A stretch of 64,000 nucleotides of DNA from Glebionis coronaria (lineage: Eukaryota > Streptophyta > Magnoliopsida > Asterales > Asteraceae), in contig JANFOE010000572.1 in assembly GCA_025667525.1 (NCBI GenBank), positions 312,501 to 376,500 on the forward strand, written 5' to 3'. The translations under genes and the position numbers were made by a program. Within the stretch, counting starts at the first letter, position 1. The number at the start of each line of letters is the position of its first letter. This document shows positions 48,776 through 58,605 of this stretch, in pieces. The notes below the pieces were generated by a model. It was not told where the DNA came from. It did no database searches and saw only the letters and a list, made by a program, of their open reading frames with translations.

Positions 48776-49834
48776 GCTACTTTTTATACAGTTACACTTC
48801 TTAAACGTATAAAATGGCTAACCATGACCTGAATCGCGGGTAACCACTCATTTCAAGTACCCACATGCCCAGTTACCTATTAGTATGGTTTTGATTTTGG
48901 CTAGTTAAATTAACTACTCTCCCAACGATGAATATTTTAAATACCCCAGCTAATCAAACTAAACTGACCCTTAAACACCATACTATAAATTTTGATCGAA
49001 TTCGATCTATGTACAAATATGAATTTCGCACCAGACCAGAACTATATTTATAAAATAGTTTTAAAGTAAAGTAATAATAATTATATATTTTATAAATAAT
49101 AATTATATACATTTTTAATAATTACTAATTAATTAGTATTTCATTTATTACTAAATTTTTATACAAATTTACACCCAACCAAGTATTTTACTTTATCCTG
49201 CTTAAACTTTTCACCATAATCTAAACATTTTTAGATTCGTTTGTCATTGCCGAATAAGATTTTGCATGCCCGCATAAACTTTTCCCCAAAATAAAATTAA
49301 CCCTCTACACTCCTCCATGACCTATATTTCACATCCACAAAAGGTATCTTCTTCATAACCCACAACTCCCAGCAGTAGGTATTCATAACCAGTAAGCAAT
49401 GGTGGACAAATAGGGGATTAAGGCAGACATGAATATCATCCCATCAGGTGTGTCTCCTAAGTATTCAAAAAACCAGAAACATATTTAGGACAATATTTCA
49501 AATTCCATAAAAGGCGGGCTGAAGAAGTAATTTTATAGCTTTTGGTTCCCGAAATAGTTAATCTTTAATGTAACTTCAAATCCTGAAACTTAATATATGA
49601 TTCTTCAGTTAATAAGTTGTTGTCTAAAAGTGAGGAAGGAGTCTGATTTGGTGGCTTTTTTGTTCTATTGCTTAAGGTTCATGTTTTTCTAATGATTTAC
49701 AGTTTACCTCGCGTCTACTCGTCTTTACATGTGTTGTCAGTTTTGGTGTTTATGCTATTTTTTGTAAATATAGAGATTGGTGGTTTCTGATTGCGGGTTA
49801 TTTCACATTGCATTTCCTATTGCACCATAATCAG
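48776..49834. other. AT-rich sequence, no gene seen
   Basis: No coding frame, repeat structure or element end was recognised. 49040-49140 is very AT-rich. Confidence 0.4.
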
Positions 49835-50395
49835 TGAAGGAGGAATTAAGGTTGGTCTGTAGTCAGTTATGTCGAGATGATATGTCGATGGTTAGGAGAT
49901 CAACTACGACTAGTTATGAAGAGTTTGATATGACTATGGAAGATCACATTCTCCAAAGTATTCATGTATATCTACAAGAACTCGGTATAGAGGAAATCAG
50001 GAGGATGTTTGTATAATACTTTTTTATATCTTAATTTTCTATCTATTGTTTTGGAACTTTAACCTTTTTGAATATGTATTTGTATTATAGAGCGAGAGCA
50101 GATGACAAGCCTTTGCGTATGGTTAAAATTGTTTTACACGAGCTTGTAAAGCTTGGTAGCACTGCAATTAAAGGTTATCTTTCCATGAATATCAATCTTA
50201 TGGTATTACATTCTATAGTAGATTAAATGATTAGCTCATGCAATGTTCAAAAATTTGTATTAATTTCTTTTTTCAATATTAAACTTTTGCTGCTGCAAGA
50301 ATGTTGACACCATCAGGGCCTACCAGCCAAACACATTGGGTGATTCAATTGCCAGTAATCCGATGCATGTTGCACATGTAGATGCCCAATTAAAG
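49835..50395 (+). pseudogene. MOR1/GEM1 (XMAP215-type) gene fragment with introns, possibly fused to a PP2A A-subunit piece
   Basis: The block at 49920-50013 reads DHILQSIHVYLQELGIEEIRR. After an intron-like gap ending TATTATAG, 50091 onward reads ERADDKPLRMVKIVLHELVK and TAIKGYLSM. After a second gap, 50282-50395 reads TFAAARMLTPSGPTSQTHW, then, with a frameshift, GDSIASNPMHVAHVDAQLK, with a GTCAG donor. The order matches the C-terminal part of plant MOR1, a microtubule polymerase. Upstream, 49835-49905 reads EELRLVCSQLCRDDMSMVRR, which resembles a HEAT repeat of the PP2A scaffold subunit, in the same open frame. Only a few exons are present, with a stop after the first block. Retained introns indicate copying at DNA level. 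It is not functional as MOR1. Confidence 0.7.
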
Positions 50396-50926
50396 GTCAG
50401 TTCGTAATTTCTTTATGCATTATTAAATAGCAAATGACATAATTGTTTGATTATATTAGCATTAAATCTTGATTTGAGTACTGATACCACAAGAAATCCT
50501 TCTTTTGAAACCATCCCGCTAGTCAATCCTGCCATATAGTATTTGTACAATAATATATACGATTGAATTCCTTATCTCACTACGAGATATACCCAATTGA
50601 ATACCACATGATAGAGCTAGCCTTAAAGGAGAGAGCTAGCCTTTGAAGTTGAATATTAGATAGATAATAGAAGTCTTTGCTAAAACTCAATTTTAATAAT
50701 AGTTATTGACACTGGATCACGTGTTTGGTCAAGCTACTGATTTAAGCACCCTTCTAGCCTTTTTGATGATGTCTATTATAAGTTTCAGATTATTTTTATT
50801 TTTATTGCTAATTACTTGCTCCTTTTATGTTGTAGCAACATGAAGAGGACTTGAGAGAAAAGGAGTATTTTTTGTTGAAAAACATGGTCCAATGCAGTTG
50901 AAGATGACACTACTTCAGCACGCTGC
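50396..50926. other. Intron-like sequence and one unassigned exon-like block
   Basis: After the last MOR1-like exon the sequence is AT-rich. TTATGTTGTAG at 50825-50835 resembles a splice acceptor and is followed by an open block reading QHEEDLREKEYFLLKNMVQ. The initial Gln fits the expected MOR1 continuation but the rest does not, so its origin is unknown. A GAGCTAGCCTTAAAGGAGAGAGCTAGCC direct repeat lies near 50614-50641. Confidence 0.3.
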
Positions 50927-51400
50927 TGATAGGTGTGTAAACACCCATCCTTTTTACCACTTAATTACAATAATAACCGAGCCAAAACGTGTATTTTATG
51001 TCATTTATTTCGGAATTATGCGTGGTTTGTGTTTTTGTTGTGATTTAGGACGAAAAGGTGAAAAGTGGTGAAAACACGGGCATTCACGGGCTTTTATCGA
51101 AGAAATAGACGAAAGACGAAGTCAAGAAATCAAGAGTGCATAAAGAACAGAAGTCCAAGACCAATTCTGAAGATTTATCGAAGAAAAAGTCAAAAGACGG
51201 AAGTTTACTAAAAAGCCGAAGAACTCAAGTCTTATTTATGAAGAAATGTCAAGACGAGTTTAAAGAAATCCCGAGACAAAGTCATTAAAGTCCAAGTATT
51301 AAGAAGATTAACAAAGGATTAAGAAGATCAAGGACTAAAGCATGCAATTAAAGAAAGAAGAAAGAGGGAGGAAGCTTCCTAAGCACTCCCTAATCCTCCC

Positions 51401-51410
51401 CTATAAATAG
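51401..51410 (+). promoter_or_regulatory. TATA box of E4 LTR
   Basis: CTATAAATAG in a CT-rich context, about 475 bp into the LTR. Confidence 0.55.
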
Positions 51411-51849
51411 ATTAGATAGGATTCATTTTCCTCTTGTTGGCTAGAGTGACACTAGTTCTTCCATTTTATTTACCTTGTCATTTAAATTCATGTCCATTTA
51501 ATTACTTGTCAAATTTAAATACTTGTCTTGCACCTTAAATACCTTTAATTTCAAGTAAGTTTCCTTTAATTCTTGTCAATCTTTATTTTTATTGTTCATC
51601 TTCTATCTACCTTTCTTTAATCTTTGATTTTTATGTTTATGTTCACGTTTATGTTTTGAGTTTTTATTGATTAAAGTGGGTTTTGATTATTTTGGTTATA
51701 TTTGTTAGTTTTGTTGTTTAGGATTGTTTGCTTATGATTAGTAGATGTTTTCTTATTAGTTTGATTTAATCTTTTGGTTGATTTTGATTAAGTTTGTCAA
51801 GATTCGTGTTATTTTGTTGTTCCTTGTTCTTCGCTTATCTGCTACTTTT

Positions 51850-52440
51850 TCCAGGAAACATTCCGGATCAAGCCAAGGTTATTCCAAGTGAAGGTTGTTG
51901 TTGAGTATTCCGAGTCAAAGGCCTCCATCCGGAATAAGTGACATATTCCGGATCAAGTCCATATTTCGGATCAACCAAACATTCCGGATCAGAGAAGACA
52001 TTCCGGATCAGCTGTTTGTTTCGAATCTGACATCTTCATTCGGAATATTTTATATTCCGGATCAAGGTTTCATTCGGAAGATCCAAACATTCCGAATCAA
52101 GGCTTTGTGAAGAAATATTCCGGATCAAGGGAGATATTCCGGATCAAGTAGTTTTATTCAGAATAATTAATTATTCCGGATCAAGGTGTTTCATCCGGAA
52201 TATCCAACATTCCAGATCAAGGACCAGCAAGGAAAATATTCCGGATCAAGGCATTATTCCGGATCAAGCTTAAGTATTCCGAATCAAGACTTTATTCCGG
52301 ATAAGTGACATATTCCGGATAAAGGATTTATTCCGGATCAAGGGTTTTGGTCAATATTCCGAGTGAAGAAGAACATTCCGAACGAAGGTGACATTCCGGA
52401 TAAATGTTTATTCCGAACGAAGGATTATTCCGGATAAGCT
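51850..52440 (+). repeat. TTCCGGATCAAG minisatellite inside the E4 LTR
   Basis: ATTCCGGATCAAG and close variants (ATTCCGGATAAG, ATTCCGAATCAAG, ATTCCGAACGAAG) recur through about 590 bp, with at least fifteen copies of the core ATTCCGGA. Spacing is irregular, from 14 to about 50 bp. Each core holds the palindrome TCCGGA. It lies downstream of the TATA box, so it would be transcribed as leader. Confidence 0.9.
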
Positions 52441-52839
52441 GTGTTCAGGTTATTTTTAGTTTCTGTTTTTGATTTTTATTTTCAAGCTTTACTTTTTCCG
52501 CCTTTTTCCTTAGTCGCACTTTAAGTTTACTTGCCTTAGATTTATTTTTTTAGTCTTGCCTTAGTTTAAGTTTTAGCTGCGTTTTAAGTTTGCCTTAGAT
52601 AGTTTTAAGTTTGCGTTATTTACTTTAGTGCCTTTTAATTTCCCGCCACGCTTTTAAATACTTGCCATTTATTTTTAAATTAGAGTTAGATTTATTTTAC
52701 TTGCCTTTTACTTTAAAGTTTTGCACATTTTTAATATATTTCCACCAAAGAACGACTGAGTCGCATAGTTAACCAGGATCAATTCGATTAGACATACATC
52801 AACGAATCTTTTTAACTAGGTAAAATCTTAGTTATCAAA

Positions 52840-52857
52840 TGGCGCCGCTGCCGGCTC
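52840..52857 (+). other. E4 primer binding site (tRNA-Asp type)
   Basis: TGGCGCCGCTGCCGGCTC, close to the TGGCGCCGTTGCCGGGGA that Athila-like elements use. Confidence 0.75.
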
Positions 52858-53092
52858 TTTTCGTAAAGATTAACGGTTTTCTGTGAGAGACGCGTTGCTT
52901 TTTGGGATCCGTTCATTCGTGAGCGTTATTTTTCTTGTTTAAAAATTTCCAAAAAAAAACCATAAAAATTAAAAAAATTGTTAAAAAACACATAAAAATT
53001 ACAAATTTCAAAAATCAAAAAAGATTTTATTTTTATTGTGTATATATATTGTCTTTGCGTTTGGTATTGTTTTCTTTTGCCTTTGTAGGTGT

Positions 53093-54085
53093 ATGCGTAC
53101 TAGATCTTCTAATTATCAAGAGCCCGAGACTCGAAAAGATTTAAGTATGGCAGGTGTCCACAACAACAATAATCCACCGCACCTCAATAATAACAACAAC
53201 AATGTTCTTCCACAGCCCGATCTTCGGACAATGGAGGAGCTTTGTCAACCTACCATGTTTGGACGAGGAGGACCGATTGCACCGATGCAAATCACGGCTC
53301 CGGATTTTTCGTTGAAGCACCACATGATTTAGCAAGTGCAAGCTAACCCTTTTCGAGGAATGCCTGATGATGATGCCAACAAACACCTCGACAAATTCAT
53401 TACTATCACTCAAAGCATGAAGTTGCCCGGTGCCACAATGGATGTTCTTCGCCTACAACTGTTTCCACATACTTTATCACACCACACCGAGAAATGGTTT
53501 GATCATCTCCCGAAGAATTCAATTCATACTTGGGATGACATGACTCAACGCTTTTTGTCGCGCTACTTTCCACCATCCATAGTCACGAGCCTTCGCAATC
53601 AAATCAGCGGTTTCATGCAAGAACCCGATGAATCTCTCTTTGATGCTTGGGAAAGATATAATGTCTTAATTGATCGATGTCCAAACCACAACATGCTTCC
53701 CGTAACCTTAATTGATACTTTCTACAACGGTTTGACTTTTCGAGATCGTGATACGATTAATGCAGCCGCCGGTGGCACATTTATGAAAAGGAGACCCGAG
53801 GAGTGTAGAGAGCTTATTGAGAACATGACTACTCACCACAAAAATTGGGATTCCTCCGCTTCTTCAAGGAACAACCCGAGAGTCAATGTTTCTTCTACTT
53901 CAGCAAGCCCCGACATGACCGAATTCACCCGCATGATGACCGAAATGAACAAATATATCTTGCTTCTCGCTACAAACCAACAACAACAAGTTAAAGTAGT
54001 TTCTAATCCTTGTGAAACATGCGGCGGTCCACACTCATACACTGATTGTCCTTCTACTCAAGGAAATCCGGAAAACGTGTATTGA
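53093..54085 (+). pseudogene. E4 gag, cut by E5
   Basis: The frame starts at ATG 53093, just after a CTTTGTAG acceptor-like sequence. It has an Asn-rich N-terminal part (NNNNPPHLNNNNNN) and an in-frame TAG at 53330. It continues in the same frame through the Retrotrans_gag capsid core (LFPHTLSHHTEKWFDHLP, FLSRYFPPS, DTFYNGLTFRDRDTINAAAG) and reaches a partial knuckle CETCGGPHSYTDC at 54010-54050. Gag assembles the particle and packages RNA. The frame ends on a TGA created by the first bases of the E5 LTR, so gag, protease and pol are severed. The stop at 53330 could be a CAG to TAG change. Confidence 0.85.
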
Positions 54086-55150
54086 TGAGATGGCTTTTAT
54101 ACATGATCTCATCATCGAAAACGGCCTTTAAATGCATTAAAAATCATGAAATATCCCAAATATATGCTCGTGTTTGTTACTTGTGTATTTTTAGGTACGG
54201 ATATTGTGGAATTGGCAAAAGAATACAAGAATCAATCAAAAACGAACACGGGAAACGAAGACGCACAATGAACCAAGATCAAATTTGGAATTTTGCAAAA
54301 AGACCCCTCAAGTTTGAAGAATTGGCAAAAATGGCCCCTCATCTTTAAAGAACTTGTCACATTTAACCCTCAAAAATGTTAAGTGTACAAGTATAATCCT
54401 TGAAGTTTGAAGTTATTGCAAGATTTGCCCTTGGAAATAGCTTAAAAGTGCAAAAGTTAACATAAAGGATCAAAAGGACTAAAGTTGCAATTGGTTTGGA
54501 CGGCTGATGCAAGAAAGTTAACATTTGGACTAACTTTGCAAAGTTTTAACTGTGAACTACGTTAGCCCAGGGACTGGATTTGCAAACCCAAAACATTAGC
54601 CCACAAACCACCTTAGCCCAACCCTTAAACTCGGTTTTCATTTTTTAATTAGGGTCAAACTAACTTAAACCCGGTCAACCCCACCCACTTAATTCCCTTT
54701 CCCCCCATAACACTTAATTTAAAAAGTGTTTAAACCCAACCAGATTAAACTTACCCCTAATTAACATAAACCCTACCCCACCCCCAGTTTTAATTAGACG
54801 AAAATCAAAGGGATAAGAGCCCATAAAGTGCAGATCGTTAATTGACAATAACCTCACCATTTCCCACCTATCACAATGCATCCACGTGTCCCTGTGGTCC
54901 TCCCCCAACCCTCCCCTGTCAACATCTTTTTCCCAAAACCCAAAACCCCGACAAGATGAACGATTCCCATGCACTACTTGGCCTCCAAGTCGAATTGAAC
55001 GTCCAAGATTGGTCTTCCAAAGCTGTCAAGCACATGGGTTGCCTTTTTGACCAAAATCGTCAACAAAGAAGAGGGCATTTCTGGCATTTCAAATTCTAGG
55101 GTTTCTAGCTTTGTAATATTTTAATTCTAGTTCTAGTATGTTCTATTAGC

Positions 55151-55162
55151 AGTATAAAAGGG
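55151..55162 (+). promoter_or_regulatory. TATA box of E5 LTR
   Basis: AGTATAAAAGGG, with transcription expected about 30 bp downstream near the TTCACAATCCC sequence. Confidence 0.55.
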
Positions 55163-56573
55163 TGTGAGCATGTTCACAATCCCTTGTTCCAGATTTTTCT
55201 CCAAAATTGTAATTCCTTTTTAATGAAATTAAAGTTGGTATTTTGTTTCAAATATAATTCCTTTTAATGTTTTTTAAAAAGTTTGGTATATTTTTGTTGA
55301 GATAATCTGAGTTCCATTTATAAAAGTTGTGAAAGGTTTGTGAATGTTTCAAGTTTTCTTAAAAAGTTCTTAATTTTCAAAAATCAAAAATTGTGGGAAG
55401 TGAAAGTGGACCATAGCTTTTGATTTTCTGAGAAGTTTTTAGCTGTTTTTAAGACGTGTTAAAGGTTTGGAAGATTTGTGTAAGTTGTAAGAAAGAAAAA
55501 CAGAAAGAAGGTAGATTATTGGAATATTGTGCTTTTTCTTTTGATTTCTTTTTGGCAGGGTACTATTTGAAGGTTGTTGATATTGAATCTGCTCCAACCC
55601 GAGTTGGATTGGAGGTGGATTTCATCCACTTGGATCTTGGAAGTAAGATCCAAAGGTATTTCTTTGTACCTTTTTAAAATTTCAGAAAAAGGAAGTGTAT
55701 GTGCTTGGTTTGATTAAGCTGCAAAAAGGTGTTTATCTGCTTTGATTTGAGTTCTATTGTGATGATATGCATGTTAGATTAGTTTGGGTTCAGTTTGTTT
55801 AAGTTTTGTTAGGTTTGGTTTGTCAAAAGGGTGAAACAAGTTTTTTAAAGACTGTTTGGCAATAGGTTTTAACAGGGTAATGATTTTGATTAAGGACTTT
55901 ATAAAGTGTTAGAGAGTTGTTAGAGAGTTAAGTTAGGTTGTATGCTAGTTATAACTTAGTTGTAAAAAGATTTGAAACAGATTTGTGTGTTTTAAAGTGA
56001 AAAGGATAGTCAAAATCTGCATAAGTCAAATTTTGCTCATTTGTCTTGAATTTGGTTCCTTAAATCTTATTTCCTGTTAGGTGTTAGGTTATGGTGATAA
56101 ATGAAGTTGCTTGAGTACCATGTAATGATGTTGTATGCTTAATATTAGAGTCTAAAACCCACTAGGTTGCTAGAAATTCAGCTTTTAAGCCACCAGACCT
56201 TGTTAACTGTCACAGAAAATGCTAGGGCCTGTTTGTGCATTGGATCTTTGATTTTGGTGTGCCATTTGATTGTTACTTGTGTATCCTGACTCCTTGTGCT
56301 CAGAAAGAGCACAAGGGTGCCTTTGCTCCCAAATACATCACCAAAACAAAGCATCAAGCCCTCTTGGTGCATTTTTCAGCTGTGAAGAAAGATACAAAGA
56401 ACACAAAAATTGTGTTCTTCAAAAAGGTTAATCTGGCACGTTTTTGATTTTGAAATTTGTTAATCTTTGATAAAAAAAGTGGAATTGGTTGTGTTTCAAG
56501 TCTTACAAGTGTTAACAGTGTTGGGTGAAAAAGTTTTAAAAAGAAAAAAATATATATAAAATTGTCAAAAAGG

Positions 56574-56660
56574 GGTTGCTAGACTCGAACCCCCGTCTCC
56601 ACTCCCACACACATAATACCTAACCATTGCGCCCTTGGGTCTTTTACTGACCAAGGGTGC
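56574..56660 (-). ncRNA. tRNA-like (possible SINE-derived) segment in E5 LTR
   Basis: On the minus strand GGGCGCAATGGTTAGG (56634-56619) resembles a pol III A box, and GGGTTCGAGTCTAGC about 30 bp later resembles a B box. AACCCC and a TTTTT run, a pol III terminator, follow. No 5' acceptor arm pairs with the 3' end, so it is not a tRNA gene. The A-box side also forms a 12-bp hairpin (56629-56641 with 56649-56660). Confidence 0.4.
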
Positions 56661-57859
56661 AAGGTTAAATCCCTTAACACGTTTTTGACTTGTTTGCAAA
56701 ATTAAAAGCCGTAGCCTTTTTCACCACTTTTCAGCTTATTTTGTTGGCTTATTTTGATCAGCTTATTTTTCTAGGGAAGGTTATAGGTGAGTGGATTTTT
56801 CAAACTTAGTTTTATATTTTTTCGTTTATTTATTTATTTTCTAGGATTTAATTATTATACGTTTTTTAGAAAAGCAATAAAAAATAGTTAAAAGAGTTTT
56901 AATTTTTAGGAAAAATAGTTTTTAGGTTTCTATTTGTATTTTTGAGGTTTACATATAAAAAAGTTTTCAAAAACTTTAATTTTTGATTTTATTTAATTTT
57001 AGGGTTTTTTAGTAACTTTAAAAATTAATATAAAATTAATTAAAAGGTTTCAGAAACTTTTGTTTACATTTTCTTTCTAGTTAGAATATTTAGGATTTTT
57101 GAGAATTTTTTAGAATTTATTTAAGAACTTTTAATTTTTTGGATTATTTTAATATTATTTTATTCATTAAAATAAAAAGTTTAATTTTTATTTCTTTTTC
57201 ATTTTTCCTAGGTTCTATATCATTAATTAGGACTTTTCCCATTTGTAGAATAATTTTTAGGCTTTTCAATTAATTTTTAGAATTAATTTAAGATTTAATA
57301 GTTTTTAATAGTTTTTAGGAGTTTAAAAATAGTTTAATTTGGTTTTAAAATTTTTAAAAATAGTTTTTAGTTTAATTAGGTCATTTTTGAGGTTTACAAA
57401 CTATAAAATCTTGTTTAGGGCTTTTTAATATTTAAAAGTGATTTTTAGGGCTTTAATTAGCATTAAAAAGTCATTATTAAATTAATTAAAAGGTTTTGGC
57501 AAGTTTGAATTTTTTGTAAACTCTTAGAATATTATTTGGGAGTTGTTAGTAATTTTTAGGAATTTTTAGATTAAAATTTTAAATTTAGCACTTTTCACGT
57601 TCTTCGTCGTAACTTTCTAGTAGTGTTTTGCCTTATTTTTCTAATTTTTTCGTCTTCGTCATTTTTTTTTTCTTCTTTTCTTCTCATCAATAATCAAAAA
57701 CATAAATCAATCAATTCAATTCACAACGCACTAGCCTCCTCGAGAGAACGATTCCCATCAAGGGTCATAAGTGCTTGGTTTTCCTAAACCGACGCTTAAC
57801 GCTTACCACTATTTTGTTGCTCTTTTCCTAAAGGGTAGTAAAAACACTACATCAATTTT

Positions 57860-57877
57860 TGGCGCCGCTGCCGGGGA
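57860..57877 (+). other. E5 primer binding site (tRNA-Asp type)
   Basis: TGGCGCCGCTGCCGGGGA, five bases after the LTR end. It matches the Athila-type primer site apart from one base. Confidence 0.85.
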
Positions 57878-58605
57878 GGCGTGTTGTGTTTTGATTGACC
57901 ATTGTTGTTTTTCTATATTAGCCATAAATATAATTGTATTAATAGCACTCTATTAATACGTATTATCGTTTTTCGGTTTTTGTGTGAATACTATTACTAT
58001 ATTGTATACGTAGAACAATAAATACACAAGTACTCCAAATACGTGAGCAATCACAACCTTGATTCGGGATTTCATCACTCGATCATTGTATTCGAATCTC
58101 AAACCAAAGAAAAAGGCAAAAATAGATAAATACTTTCGTGAAGCTTAATCTTGAAAATACAAACTATAAGGTGGGTATAAGGCGGTTGTATTTCACAACC
58201 TAAAGGAAAAAGGCTCTTAAGTGCTTCGCGCCGCCTCGTTTCCTCCGCTTGCTTGTGCGTATTTGATTTTGAGAGTGAATCGAGGGTTTTGTCGCCCAAA
58301 GTATTATTACATATCATATATATTTTCTTGGTTTCATTTGATTAAACCCTCTTGAACGATTTGGTGTTCCACCATCGTTCTAAAGTCATCGAAGGCGTTC
58401 ACTCCACGTGATCGTTTTCATTCCTAGAGGCCTTTTTAATCAAGAGATTTGATTAGTGAGGAGATTTGTGGACTCATTGTCTACTTAATACATTCACCAA
58501 TTTCCAAAAGGTTAATACAATCAAAAACCACAAAAAAAAAATTGAAAAAACACAAAATACCAAAAAGAATCTTCTTTGCTCGCCTTCTCGTTGTACGTGA
58601 CGTTT
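57878..58605 (+). other. E5 untranslated leader
   Basis: About 730 bp between the primer site and gag. No frame of note is present. An A-rich run (58521-58560) precedes the gag ATG. Confidence 0.5.

Larger units (their letters stand above)
50927..52837 (+). mobile_element. E4 5' LTR (1911 bp)
   Basis: Termini TGATAGGTGTG and TTATCA form the TGAT/ATCA pair seen in the other Athila-like LTR at 54083. A TATA box CTATAAATAG is at 51401. The U5 side carries the TTCCGGATCAAG minisatellite. The primer site begins two bases after the end. Confidence 0.75.
50927..54082 (+). mobile_element. E4: Athila-like gypsy element, 5' part visible
   Basis: It comprises an LTR (50927-52837), a tRNA-Asp-type primer site (52840) and the first part of gag, up to the point where E5 is inserted at 54082. 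The rest would lie beyond the right edge of the window, after E5. It inserted into the MOR1-like region; the 5 bases before it are GCTGC, whose second copy would be outside the window. Confidence 0.8.
54083..57854 (+). mobile_element. E5 5' LTR (3772 bp)
   Basis: It opens TGATGAGATGG and closes CTACATCA, forming the TGAT/ATCA pair. A TATA box AGTATAAAAGGG is at 55151 and a CCTTGTTCCAG block follows. The second half (56800-57600) is composed largely of short TTTTTAG and TTTAATT-type runs. A tRNA-like segment lies at 56574-56660. It has no coding frame. Confidence 0.85.

Noticed and set aside
49834..50016. A 60-residue frame as a small gene
   Set aside because: It is one exon-like block of the MOR1/PP2A-type fragment; neighbouring exon blocks follow after intron-like gaps, so it is not a complete gene.
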